Positions 7,150-15,115 of a DNA stretch of 21,463 bases are shown here, piece after piece; the first letter of the stretch is position 1; every line of letters starts with the position of its first letter. The notes below the pieces were generated by a model, which saw nothing but the letters and a program-made list of their open reading frames with translations, was not told the origin of the DNA and made no database searches. The position numbers and the translations under genes were made by a program. This DNA is from an uncultured Clostridia bacterium. Lineage in GTDB: Bacteria > Bacillota > Clostridia > Christensenellales > CAG-138. The stretch lies in contig CALAXO010000032.1 of the NCBI GenBank assembly GCA_937894955.1, positions 1 to 21,463 on the forward strand, written 5' to 3'.

Positions 7150-8248
7150 GCAGTTTTTCGAGAGCAGCCTTAAAATGCTCCGGCAGAGGAGCAAAAAATT
7201 CCATTTGTTCGTGAGTTCGCGGGTGAATCAGGCGCAGCCTTTCCGCATGGAGAGCCTGCCCGACGAACCCGAGATCGTTCCTGCCGCGCACTGCCGATGC
7301 CGCACCCGTGCCGTATACATCGTCGCCGACAAGCGGATGATTGATATAGGCCATGTGAACGCGGATTTGGTGTGTCCTTCCCGTTTCGAGTTCAACCCGC
7401 AAAAGCGTTCTTCCGCCCGCGCCGCTGTTCGGGAAACGTTCGCGAACGAACCAATGTGTAACCGCTTCACGCGCGCCCGCCGTTCCGGCAGGGTATACCG
7501 CCATGCGTTTTCTGTCCGTTTTGTGCCTTGCAAGCGGCGCATCGACGGTTCCGCTGTCCTGCCGGAAATTCCCCTCACACAAAGCGCAGTAGGTTCTTGC
7601 CACCGCATGGGTCTTCAGCTCGCTCGCAAGAAAATTGTGAGCATCGTCATTCTTTGCAATGACCAGCAGTCCGGATGTGTTCTTGTCGATTCGATGCACA
7701 AGCCCCGGGCGCATTGCTCCGCCTATGCCCGACAAATCCTTAAGGTGAAACATCAGCGCGTTGCAAAGCGTCCCGTCCGGGTTGCCCGGCGCGGGATGCA
7801 CGACCATTCCGACGGGCTTGTTTATAACGGCAATATCAGCATCCTGATACACAATATCTATCGGAATATCCTGCGGAACCAGCTCCGTCGGCACGGGCGG
7901 CGGAAGCTGAATTTCGATAATATCACCCATGCGCACGGCATACTTTGCTTTTTCGCAGCGACCGTTGACCGTTACCGCCCCGCAAAGGAGCAGCCTTTGC
8001 ACCGCCGAACGCGTAAGCTCCGTGTGTTCCGCGGCAAAAGCATCCAGCCTGCCTCCGTTTTTTTGTGCCGCAATAACAATTTTTCCGCCGTTTCGGCAGC
8101 CGTCTTCCGTCTCGCCGCAAAGAATTTCATCCGAAACAAACTCACGGCCGAAAACGTCGGCAGCGACACTTGTGCGGGCCTTTTCCGCGCATTGCCCGCT
8201 GTTCTTTTCGGGGAGCTGTCCGTTCATCCGTTCCGAATCCGAGTTCAT
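7133..8248 (-). CDS. rluD: RluD/RluA-family 23S rRNA pseudouridine synthase
   Basis: The 371-residue product has an S4 RNA-binding domain (about 58-115; GGRLDAFAAEH and RSAVQRLLLCGAVTVNG) followed by the RluA-type catalytic domain. The active-site motif is HRIDKNTSGLLVIAK with Asp188, and the second motif is ELETGRTHQIRVHM. It should convert uridines to pseudouridine in 23S rRNA, most like the RluD group (B. subtilis YlyB position). The start is ATG at 8248, which overlaps the lspA stop as ATGA and implies coupled translation; an ATG seven codons later is also possible. About 55 residues before the S4 domain (MNSDSERMNG onward) are polar and disordered-looking, longer than usual. The lspA-rluD adjacency is conserved in Firmicutes. 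The exact uridines are not determinable from sequence. Confidence 0.92.
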   Translation of the reverse strand: MNSDSERMNGQLPEKNSGQCAEKARTSVAADVFGREFVSDEILCGETEDGCRNGGKIVIAAQKNGGRLDAFAAEHTELTRSAVQRLLLCGAVTVNGRCEKAKYAVRMGDIIEIQLPPPVPTELVPQDIPIDIVYQDADIAVINKPVGMVVHPAPGNPDGTLCNALMFHLKDLSGIGGAMRPGLVHRIDKNTSGLLVIAKNDDAHNFLASELKTHAVARTYCALCEGNFRQDSGTVDAPLARHKTDRKRMAVYPAGTAGAREAVTHWFVRERFPNSGAGGRTLLRVELETGRTHQIRVHMAYINHPLVGDDVYGTGAASAVRGRNDLGFVGQALHAERLRLIHPRTHEQMEFFAPLPEHFKAALEKLRGANG

Positions 8249-8835
8249 TTGCTTTCCGCCTGCTTTACGTCGGGTTCGGCACCCGCTTCGCCGCCGTTGT
8301 CCGCCGCGCAATCCGCGGTTTTTTCGCCGTCCGTTTTTTCGGGCTTCTGCTTTTTTTCGTCCAATGCGGCAAAATATGCCCTGCCGCTCTTTGTGAACAG
8401 AATGCTTGCAACAAGCAGCGCCGCACCCACGGTTATGCAGCTGTCCGCAAAATTGAACACGGGAAAGTTAATAAAGTCAAAAGCAATGAAATCGCGCACA
8501 TAGCCAAGCGCAACGCGGTCAACAAGATTGCCTATCGCCCCCGAAAGCACGAGCGCAAGCCCGAGCTGCAAATTGCGCGGCATTGTTCTCAGCGTTTTCA
8601 GCAGAATGAAAACTATCAATCCGCCCGTGATTATCGTTATAACAACAAAAACCCACGTTGCATTGCTGAAAAGCCCCCACGCCATTCCCGTGTTTTTGTG
8701 ATACTCGAAGCGTATCAGCCCCGGGATAAACTCAAGCGCGCCGCCCGTTTGCGAAAGCACGCTCACGGCAGCCGCCTTTGATATTAAATCCGCCGCAACA
8801 AGCAAAATAACCGCTGCACAAAGTGTAACCAACAA
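8245..8835 (-). CDS. lspA: Lipoprotein signal peptidase (signal peptidase II)
   Basis: LspA is a membrane aspartic protease that cleaves prolipoproteins before the lipidated cysteine. Four hydrophobic segments are visible. The catalytic aspartates lie in GNLVDR (Asp106) and FNFADS (Asp131), and the conserved KNTGMAWGLF and GYVRDFI are present. The start is uncertain. An in-frame GTG at 8913 would open a longer frame, but it falls between the -35 and -10 of a good promoter (8902-8930) and so cannot be in the mRNA. I prefer TTG at 8835, with GGAG 7 bases upstream and a normal N-terminus (MLVTLCAAVILLVAADL). GTG at 8862 is the alternative but has no SD. The last 40 residues form a charged, Ala/Glu/Lys-rich tail beyond the usual end. 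The stop overlaps the rluD start. Confidence 0.9.
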   Translation of the reverse strand: MLVTLCAAVILLVAADLISKAAAVSVLSQTGGALEFIPGLIRFEYHKNTGMAWGLFSNATWVFVVITIITGGLIVFILLKTLRTMPRNLQLGLALVLSGAIGNLVDRVALGYVRDFIAFDFINFPVFNFADSCITVGAALLVASILFTKSGRAYFAALDEKKQKPEKTDGEKTADCAADNGGEAGAEPDVKQAESK

Positions 8836-8901
8836 TGCTGTTCTCCGTTCCTTTCCGCGCACCCGTCTGCGGCCGCGAAAATGTATTCCTTCACATATAA
8901 C

Positions 8902-8930
8902 ATGATACAACACTCACCGAAAAAATGCAA
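8902..8930 (-). promoter_or_regulatory. Promoter of the lspA-rluD-methyltransferase-pyrR operon
   Basis: Minus strand: -35 TTGCAT (8930-8925), a 17-base spacer, -10 TATCAT (8907-8902), start near 8895. The gap to the TTG at 8835 gives a leader of about 60 bases. The 8931-9089 stretch between this and the gcv promoter holds no gene that I can support. Confidence 0.6.
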
Positions 8931-9089
8931 CGGGGAAACAAAACAAACAATGTCAATCACACCGTAAGGCACTTCCTTGCCGGTGTTTCTTCGTCTGCTT
9001 CACACGCTGCCAATCCGCAGTTTGCAGTCATATTTTATTTTTTCGGCAAAAAAATCCCTGTTCCTTTGTAAATATATCCTTTTTCCCCC

Positions 9090-9118
9090 TTACAATATAG
9101 GCTGAAGAGTTATATAAT
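9090..9118 (+). promoter_or_regulatory. Promoter of the gcv operon
   Basis: -35 TTACAA (9090-9095), a 17-base spacer, and a perfect -10 TATAAT (9113-9118). Transcription would start near 9125, about 75 bases before gcvT. That leader is too short for the tandem glycine riboswitch found in front of many Firmicutes gcv operons, and I do not see its conserved core. Control must be by another route or by a distant element. Confidence 0.65.
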
Positions 9119-9199
9119 AGGAGGCAGGAATCGTTCGGTTCGATTTTCGGACGGATTCGGGCGATTTTTCTTTTTAACGTTACCTTTGGGAGGATCGCA

Positions 9200-10288
9200 A
9201 TGGAAAATTTCGATAACCTTAAAAAAACCCCGCTGTTCGAGAAGCATTGTGCTCTCGGCGGCAAAATCGTCGATTTCGGCGGCTGGGCTCTGCCCGTGCA
9301 GTACACCTCCATTTTGGATGAATGCAAAGCCGTTCGCGAACGCGCAGGCCTTTTTGATGTTTCACACATGGGTGAAGTTGACATTATCGGCAATGATGCC
9401 TATGCCTACATTCAGAAAATGGTCACCAACGACGTCACCTCAATGACGCCCGGCAGGTGCCGCTATGCCGTTATGTGCTATGATAACGGCGGCGCAGTGG
9501 ACGACGTTCTTATCTACAAATTCGCCGACGATCACTACATGCTCATCGTCAACGCCGGCAATACCGACAAGGACTTTGCATGGCTTTCCGAACATGCATT
9601 CGGTGATGTTCGGGTCATCAACAACAGCGCAAAATGGGGTCAGCTCGCTTTGCAGGGTCCGCTTCATCAGGCAGTTCTTGATGCTGCGGGTTTTGAAGGC
9701 GAGATCCCTCAGAAATATTACACTTTCAACGATAAAATGACTGTTGCCGGCATTCCATGCCTCGTCTCCCGCACCGGCTACACCGGAGAAGACGGCGTTG
9801 AGCTTTACTGTGCGGCGGAAGATACCGTTCGCCTGTTTGAGGCTCTGCTTGAAGCGGGCAAAGGCGTTGACATGCTGCCCTGCGGCCTCGGCGCACGCGA
9901 CACGCTCCGTTTTGAAGCTTCCATGCCCCTTTACGGTCATGAAATGAGTGCGGACATCAACCCCGTTGAGTGCGGCCTCGGCTTTGCAATCAAATTCAAC
10001 AAGCCCGATTTCATCGGCAAAGAAGCCTTGCTCAAGCCCCAGACCCGCAAACGCATCGGTCTGAAGATCGTCGGAAAGGGCATTGCCCGCCCCGATGCGG
10101 ATGTTCTCTGCAACGGTGAAAAAGTCGGTATCGTCACCTCGGGCGGCCCCGCGCCCGCTGTCGGCGGCAATTATGCAATGGCACTCGTTTCCGCCGATGC
10201 CGATGAAAACGGCACTTGGGCTGTTTCCGTTCGCGGCAGAGTCATCGACTGCGAGTTTGCACCCATGCCCTTCTACAAGAGGAAATAA
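9200..10288 (+). CDS. gcvT: Glycine cleavage T protein (aminomethyltransferase)
   Basis: The 362-residue GcvT transfers the methylene group from aminomethyl-lipoyl-GcvH to tetrahydrofolate, giving 5,10-methylene-THF and ammonia. Visible features are the N-terminal TPLFEKHCALGGKIVDFGGW, LFDVSHMGEV (51-60), the catalytic aspartate region GGAVDDVLIY with Asp101, SRTGYTGEDGVELYC, and the C-terminal TSGGPAPAVGGNYAMA, which corresponds to the family TSG..SP motif. Length is normal. The start is ATG at 9200, with GGGAGG 7-8 bases upstream. It is first in gcvT-gcvH-gcvPA-gcvPB. The 154-base gap to gcvH has GC-rich inverted repeats (such as TGCGGC/GCCGCA near 10300) but no T-run. Confidence 0.97.
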   Translation: MENFDNLKKTPLFEKHCALGGKIVDFGGWALPVQYTSILDECKAVRERAGLFDVSHMGEVDIIGNDAYAYIQKMVTNDVTSMTPGRCRYAVMCYDNGGAVDDVLIYKFADDHYMLIVNAGNTDKDFAWLSEHAFGDVRVINNSAKWGQLALQGPLHQAVLDAAGFEGEIPQKYYTFNDKMTVAGIPCLVSRTGYTGEDGVELYCAAEDTVRLFEALLEAGKGVDMLPCGLGARDTLRFEASMPLYGHEMSADINPVECGLGFAIKFNKPDFIGKEALLKPQTRKRIGLKIVGKGIARPDADVLCNGEKVGIVTSGGPAPAVGGNYAMALVSADADENGTWAVSVRGRVIDCEFAPMPFYKRK

Positions 10289-10442
10289 ACATAATTTATG
10301 CGGCTCACCCGTCGGCGCCGCACAAATGCAAGCAAAAACTGCGTTCCCTTCCCCGGCGGTGCGTATCGGCTCTCGGCACGGTTCCGCCGCGGGAATTTAA
10401 ACGAAAATACATACAAAACTTTTAAATCCGGAGGATTATATC

Positions 10443-10817
10443 ATGGTTCCCACCGACCGCAAATACACCCGTGAACATGACTGGGTACTTATCGAAGACG
10501 GCGTTGCCACCCTCGGCATCACCGATCACGCACAGAGCGAGCTTGGCGACATCGTTTATGTTGAGCTTCCCGAAGTTGACAGCGAAATCAACCTCGGCGA
10601 ATCCTACACCACCGTTGAATCCGTAAAGGCAGCTTCCCCCGTAAACAGCCCCGTTGCCGGCACCGTCATCGAAGTCAACGAAGAGCTGGACGCACAGCCC
10701 GAGCTTCTTAACGAGGATGCTTTCGGTCAGTTCATCGCAAAGATCAAAGTTACCGAAATCGACGAAGCAAGCCTGCTCACCGCAGAAGAATACGAAAAGC
10801 TGCTTGAAGAGGCTTAA
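10443..10817 (+). CDS. gcvH: Glycine cleavage H protein (lipoyl carrier)
   Basis: The 124-residue GcvH carries the lipoyl arm that shuttles the aminomethyl group between GcvP, GcvT and the L protein. The lipoylation site is Lys62 in TTVESVKAASPVNSPVAG, and REHDWV and GITDHAQSELGDIVYVELP are typical. Length is standard. The start is ATG at 10443, with GGAGG 7 bases upstream. A large hairpin follows at 10879-10933 before gcvPA. The L protein (dihydrolipoamide dehydrogenase) and lipoate ligase are not in the window and must be encoded elsewhere. Confidence 0.97.
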   Translation: MVPTDRKYTREHDWVLIEDGVATLGITDHAQSELGDIVYVELPEVDSEINLGESYTTVESVKAASPVNSPVAGTVIEVNEELDAQPELLNEDAFGQFIAKIKVTEIDEASLLTAEEYEKLLEEA

Positions 10818-10878
10818 TCAACCCGTACCTGTCGCGGCCCTGCCCAAGCCTGTGCTTTTCGGCGCGGTTCCGCGATAA

Positions 10879-10933
10879 AAAAACGCATAGCTCCGCGCCC
10901 ACGGTTTTCCGCCGCCGCGGGTTATGCGTTTTT
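10879..10933 (+). terminator. Attenuator or partial terminator between gcvH and gcvPA
   Basis: AAAAACGCATA (10879-10889) pairs perfectly with TATGCGTTTTT (10923-10933), and CCGCG/CGCGG extends the structure inside the loop. The last T residues form the stem end and U-tract on the + strand, typical of intrinsic terminators. It sits inside the operon, so it may lower gcvPA-gcvPB transcription relative to gcvT-gcvH, or mark the 3' end of a shorter gcvTH mRNA. The A-run makes it symmetric and potentially bidirectional. Confidence 0.6.
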
Positions 10934-11014
10934 ACCTTGAATAAGCTTTTTTTCGAATCGGGCAAAATTCCGGTTCATCAAGATTTTATATTTATAAAGG
11001 AAGTATTCCACAAC

Positions 11015-12379
11015 ATGAGAAGCTATGTTCCCAACACCGTTGAAGAACGCCGCGAAATGCTGAAAACACTCGGCCTTTCCGAAACGGACGAGCTGTTTGC
11101 CGATATTCCGGCGGATCTTAAGCTCAACCGTGAGCCGGATCTTCCCGCTCCGATGAGCGAGATGGAGCTGCGTCAGCTCATCACCGGCTATGTTCTTCAA
11201 AACGACGAAGCCTGCCTGCTTTTCCGCGGCGCGGGCGCATATCATCACTACATCCCCGCGCTGATTCCTCAGCTCATCTCCCGCAGCGAATTCTACACCG
11301 CATACACCCCCTATCAGGCGGAAATGAGCCAGGGTATGCTCCAGGGCATTTTCGAATGGCAAACAGTCATCTGCAATCTCACCGGCATGGATGCCGCCAA
11401 CGCTTCCGTTTACGACGGTGCGACCGCTGCGGCCGAATCCCTTCTGATGCTGCGTGACTCAAAGCGCAAAAATAAAATCCTCTACAGTGCAGGTCTTCAC
11501 CCCGATGTTATCGGCACTGTCAAAACTTACGGCCACTGCCACGGTCTTGAGCTTGTTGAAATCGGCCTCAACGAAAACGGCATTACCGATATCGACTGTC
11601 TGAAGGCAAACCTTGAAGGCTCTGCCGGTTTCATCGCCGCACAGCCCAACTATTTCGGCTGCATTGAAAACATGGACGAAATTTCGTCCCTCGTTCACGG
11701 CGCAAAGGCACTGCTTGTCAGCTATGTCAACCCCATCAGCCTCGGCATCATCAAACGGCCTGCGGACTACGGTGCGGATATTGCGATCGGCGATGCTCAG
11801 CCTCTCGGCATCCCCATGTGCTTCGGCGGCCCGTATGCAGGCTTTATGGCCGCAGGCGGCAAACTCATCCGCAACCTGCCCGGCAGAATCGTCGGTGAAA
11901 CCGTTGATGCCGACGGCAACCGCGTGTTCGTTCTCACCCTTCAGGCGCGTGAACAGCACATCCGCCGCGAGAAGGCTTCCAGCAACATCTGCTCCAACCA
12001 GATGCTCTGCGCAATCATGGCAACCATGTATGCATGCACAATGGGTCCCTGCGGCATGAAAGAAGTTGCCGAAGCGAACATTGCAAAGGCGCACTATCTG
12101 GCTCGAAAGCTCACCGAGCTTCCCGGCTTCAAGCTCCGCTTCAACACCCCGTTCTTCAACGAGTTCGTCATCGACAGCGAGATTCCCGCCGGCGAGATTT
12201 CCACCGCGCTCAAGGATGCCGGCATAGTTTCCGGCCTTGTGCTTGCAGACGGCGGAATGCTCTGGTGCGCAACCGAAATGACAACCAAAGAAGATATTGA
12301 TTACCTTATCGAAATGCTCAACATCATGTTCTTTGAGCAGGACGGCGATAACGAAACCGACGGAGGTACCGAAGCATGA
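11015..12379 (+). CDS. gcvPA: Glycine decarboxylase P protein, subunit 1
   Basis: The 454-residue product is the N-terminal half of the PLP-dependent P protein, which works as a heterotetramer with GcvPB to decarboxylate glycine and load the aminomethyl group on GcvH. Typical stretches are YVPNTVEERREML (the family's N-terminus), FRGAGAYHHYIPA, YTPYQAEMSQGMLQ, NASVYDGATAAAE and REQHIRREKASSNICSNQ. The PLP lysine is in the other subunit, as expected for split P proteins. The start is ATG at 11015, with AAAGGAAG about 11 bases upstream; an upstream in-frame TTG at 10937 overlaps the hairpin and adds unrelated residues. The stop overlaps the gcvPB start (ATGA, 12376-12379), implying coupled translation and equal subunit supply. 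Confidence 0.96.
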   Translation: MRSYVPNTVEERREMLKTLGLSETDELFADIPADLKLNREPDLPAPMSEMELRQLITGYVLQNDEACLLFRGAGAYHHYIPALIPQLISRSEFYTAYTPYQAEMSQGMLQGIFEWQTVICNLTGMDAANASVYDGATAAAESLLMLRDSKRKNKILYSAGLHPDVIGTVKTYGHCHGLELVEIGLNENGITDIDCLKANLEGSAGFIAAQPNYFGCIENMDEISSLVHGAKALLVSYVNPISLGIIKRPADYGADIAIGDAQPLGIPMCFGGPYAGFMAAGGKLIRNLPGRIVGETVDADGNRVFVLTLQAREQHIRREKASSNICSNQMLCAIMATMYACTMGPCGMKEVAEANIAKAHYLARKLTELPGFKLRFNTPFFNEFVIDSEIPAGEISTALKDAGIVSGLVLADGGMLWCATEMTTKEDIDYLIEMLNIMFFEQDGDNETDGGTEA

Positions 12380-13818
12380 GGCAATCCTACAAGCTGATTT
12401 TTGAACGTTCCCGCGAGGGACGCCGCGCGTATGACCTGCCCGCACTGGATGTGCCCGCCGCAAACTGCGCAATTCCCGAAAATATGCGTGCCGAATCAAA
12501 ACTCGACCTTCCCGAACTGGGCGAAGTCGATCTTGTTCGCCACTACACAAACCTTTCCCGCCGCAATTTCGGTGTTGACAACGGGTTCTATCCTCTCGGC
12601 TCCTGCACGATGAAATATAACCCCAAAATCAACGAAGAAGTCGCCCAACTGTTTAACGATGTGCATCCTCTGCTCGATGCGGATATGTGCCAAGGCTCTC
12701 TGCGCCTGATGTATGACATGGAAAAATGTCTGTGCGAAATCTGCGGCATGGACGCTTTCACGCTCCAGCCCGCTGCCGGTGCGCACGGTGAATTGACCGG
12801 TCTTATGCATATCCGCGCCTATCACGAACATCGCGGCGATACCGCCCGCACAACCATCATCGTTCCCGATGCGGCGCACGGCACCAACCCTGCAAGCGCG
12901 GTTATGTGCGGCTTCAAAGTTAAAGAAATCAAATCCGCTCCCGACGGCGGTGTTGATCTTGACGCGCTGCGTGCGGCAGTCGGCCCCGACACTGCGGGTC
13001 TGATGCTCACCAACCCCTCCACCCTCGGTCTGTTTGAGCGCAATATTAAGGAAATTGCCGACATCGTTCACGAGGCAGGCGGCTTGCTCTATTACGACGG
13101 CGCAAACCTGAACGCGATCATGGGTATTGTTCGCCCCGGCGATATGGGCTTTGACGTTATGCATGTCAACCTGCATAAAACTTTCTCCACCCCGCACGGC
13201 GGCGGCGGCCCCGGCAGCGGTCCCGTCGGTGTCAAAAAACACCTCATGCCCTTTATGCCTGTTCCCGTGCTTGTTGAACGCAACGGCATGATCGAACTCG
13301 ATTACGATCGCCCCGAATCCTTCGGCAGGGTCAAGAGCTTCTACGGCAACTTCGGTGTTATCGTCAAGGCATATGCCTATATCCGCTCTCTCGGCGGCAA
13401 GGGGCTCAGGGAAGCAAGCGAAAATGCCGTTCTGAATGCAAATTACATCATGAACGCACTGCGCGGTACCTATGAGATTCCCCACGACCGCATCTGTATG
13501 CATGAATGCGTCATTGCTCCGGGCGAACTGCTCGATCTCGGCGTTCACACAACCGATATCGCAAAAGCCCTTATCGATCGCGGGTACCATCCCCCGACCA
13601 TCTATTTCCCGCTTATCGTTCACGAAGCAATGATGATCGAACCCACCGAAACCGAAAGCCGCGAGACTCTCGATGAGTTCATTGAAGCGATGAAAGACAT
13701 TGCCCGTGAAGCCAAAGAAAACCCCGCAGCCGTACACGCCTGCCCCGTCACCACCCCCGTCGGCCGTCCCGATGAGGTCACCGCGGCAAGAAAGCCCGTC
13801 GTGCGCTACACGAAATAA
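12376..13818 (+). CDS. gcvPB: Glycine decarboxylase P protein, subunit 2 (PLP-binding)
   Basis: The 480-residue product is the C-terminal half of the split P protein. Lys268 in VNLHKTFSTPHGGGGPGSG is the PLP Schiff-base lysine, followed by the glycine-rich loop. FYPLGSCTMKYNPK (71-84), PDAAHGTNPASA and YYDGANLNAIMG are all conserved. Length is normal. The ATG at 12376 overlaps the gcvPA stop by four bases. It ends the operon, with a strong hairpin at 13885-13917. The gene is convergent with the TIR-STING gene, with 174 bases between the stops. Confidence 0.97.
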   Translation: MRQSYKLIFERSREGRRAYDLPALDVPAANCAIPENMRAESKLDLPELGEVDLVRHYTNLSRRNFGVDNGFYPLGSCTMKYNPKINEEVAQLFNDVHPLLDADMCQGSLRLMYDMEKCLCEICGMDAFTLQPAAGAHGELTGLMHIRAYHEHRGDTARTTIIVPDAAHGTNPASAVMCGFKVKEIKSAPDGGVDLDALRAAVGPDTAGLMLTNPSTLGLFERNIKEIADIVHEAGGLLYYDGANLNAIMGIVRPGDMGFDVMHVNLHKTFSTPHGGGGPGSGPVGVKKHLMPFMPVPVLVERNGMIELDYDRPESFGRVKSFYGNFGVIVKAYAYIRSLGGKGLREASENAVLNANYIMNALRGTYEIPHDRICMHECVIAPGELLDLGVHTTDIAKALIDRGYHPPTIYFPLIVHEAMMIEPTETESRETLDEFIEAMKDIAREAKENPAAVHACPVTTPVGRPDEVTAARKPVVRYTK

Positions 13819-13884
13819 GCATTGCTTTCGGTAAACCGCAAACCGCATCAGCGGACTCGGCAGCCCCGCCCCCGCTGACGAACG

Positions 13885-13923
13885 GCAGGACTGCGCCGTA
13901 AAAGGCAGCAGTCCTGCTTTGTT
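13885..13923 (+). terminator. Hairpin at the end of the gcv operon
   Basis: GCAGGACTGC (13885-13894) pairs perfectly with GCAGTCCTGC (13908-13917), followed by TTTGTT. The T-tract is weak, but the position 66 bases after the gcvPB stop fits a terminator. The same stem would form in a transcript coming from the TIR-STING side, without a T-run. A 7-bp tandem repeat (AAACCGC twice, 13833-13846) precedes it. Confidence 0.6.
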
Positions 13924-13992
13924 ATGGTTTCGAGTTTTATTGAAGGGCACCGCTTATTCTCTTTTATTTGCGGCGAACCGCATTCGGTTGTT

Positions 13993-15111
13993 TTATCTTG
14001 TTATATCCACGAATTCGATTGACACATTTTGCAGCTGATTCAAAACCCTTTCAGCCTTTTTGCCGTCACGGATGAACGACAGTCGTTTGCGCGCAACCTC
14101 CGGCGAAAGCAGCTTGTTCAGCGCAAAGGCATAAATATCCATCTCTTTTGTAATAAAGCGTTTCTCAGCCGAGGTATCATAGTCCGCGTCGGAGTCAATA
14201 TTCAACACCGAATTGACCAGCACATAGGACGCCGTTATTGACGTCGGCACATCAACGATAAGCAAGGAGCTGCCGCTCTCATCAAACATTCCGTTAAAAA
14301 ACAGCCCCCGTATGCCCGCATTCACGATGAAAAAATCCTCATATCCATGTTTTTTGAAGTAAACAGAAATCATTGAACGCGCGGACATGTTAACAGCCGG
14401 CGGCAGGCAAATGCGGAGTTTGATTCTGTCAGGGCACTGATATACTTTTTCGGGATGTTCCCTGCGCGAAAATCCTTTATCAATATTTTCAAACAGTCTC
14501 ACAATGAAATTAATAAAATACGCTTCCGCCGAAGAAACGGCCGCCCCGACAAACACCGGAGAAACCTGCTCCGAGTTTTTATTTATGTGTTCAATTATTT
14601 CACCCAGCTGCAGCATGAACCTTTCCGTTAAGAGATCAGCTTTTTTGCCGATAATTTCGCCGACTTTGCCGATTGCCGGCTCCCTGCTGCCGGAGCTGAA
14701 AGTTACGTATTCGATCCCCATTTTTCCTACACCGACCAAATCTTCCGGAATGCGGACATTATCTTCCGCAAGCAGTATGACACGTTCTGCGCCGAGAGCC
14801 ATAGTGCAAAGTCCCAATTCGAATATGACATTATCGCGAATCGCGCTGCATTCGTCATTGCCTCTCAATTTAACGGTATCAACGCCTTCCGCAACTATCA
14901 GTGCAAAATCAAAAGTCGGTATTTTCTTCAGCAGGGCGGGCAAAAGCGCAATTTGTTCCATGTTGTGCGCCTGACTGAACAGCGACTGCCAATCAAAGCA
15001 AAGTATATCGCTGTCATCAAGCTTTCTTTTAATATATTCAACATTGCCGTTTCGAATTGACTCACCCGCCGAAAATATAATAACGTTTTGTTTTCTTTTT
15101 ATCTGTCTCAT
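13993..15111 (-). CDS. TIR-STING fusion protein (putative cyclic-dinucleotide-activated NADase)
   Basis: The 372-residue product joins two domains. Residues about 8-140 match the TIR-like domain of CBASS/Pycsar effectors: FDFALIVAEG (67-76), RDNVIFELGL (92-101; Glu98 probably catalytic), VILLAED and IPEDLVGVG. In known members this domain degrades NAD+. Residues about 187-336 resemble a STING dinucleotide-binding domain: SSAEAYFINFIVRLFENI, RIKLRICLPP (229-238), LLIVDVPTSITASY (283-296) and KEMDIYAFALNKLL. These line up in order with human STING SYYIGYLRLIL, LYILLPLD, LEYATPLQTL and LFCRTLEDIL. There is no membrane segment, as in bacterial STING. The ATG at 15111 has its GGAGGG SD inside the last tsaD codons. 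No CD-NTase gene is adjacent. The ligand is unknown; other bacterial STINGs bind c-di-GMP. Stress or phage defence is inferred. Confidence 0.8.
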   Translation of the reverse strand: MRQIKRKQNVIIFSAGESIRNGNVEYIKRKLDDSDILCFDWQSLFSQAHNMEQIALLPALLKKIPTFDFALIVAEGVDTVKLRGNDECSAIRDNVIFELGLCTMALGAERVILLAEDNVRIPEDLVGVGKMGIEYVTFSSGSREPAIGKVGEIIGKKADLLTERFMLQLGEIIEHINKNSEQVSPVFVGAAVSSAEAYFINFIVRLFENIDKGFSRREHPEKVYQCPDRIKLRICLPPAVNMSARSMISVYFKKHGYEDFFIVNAGIRGLFFNGMFDESGSSLLIVDVPTSITASYVLVNSVLNIDSDADYDTSAEKRFITKEMDIYAFALNKLLSPEVARKRLSFIRDGKKAERVLNQLQNVSIEFVDITR

Positions 15112-15115
15112 GCCT

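Noticed and set aside
8931..9199. Glycine riboswitch upstream of gcvT
   Set aside because: The promoter at 9090-9118 leaves only about 75 bases of leader, and I do not see the conserved glycine-aptamer core. A covariance-model search would settle it.
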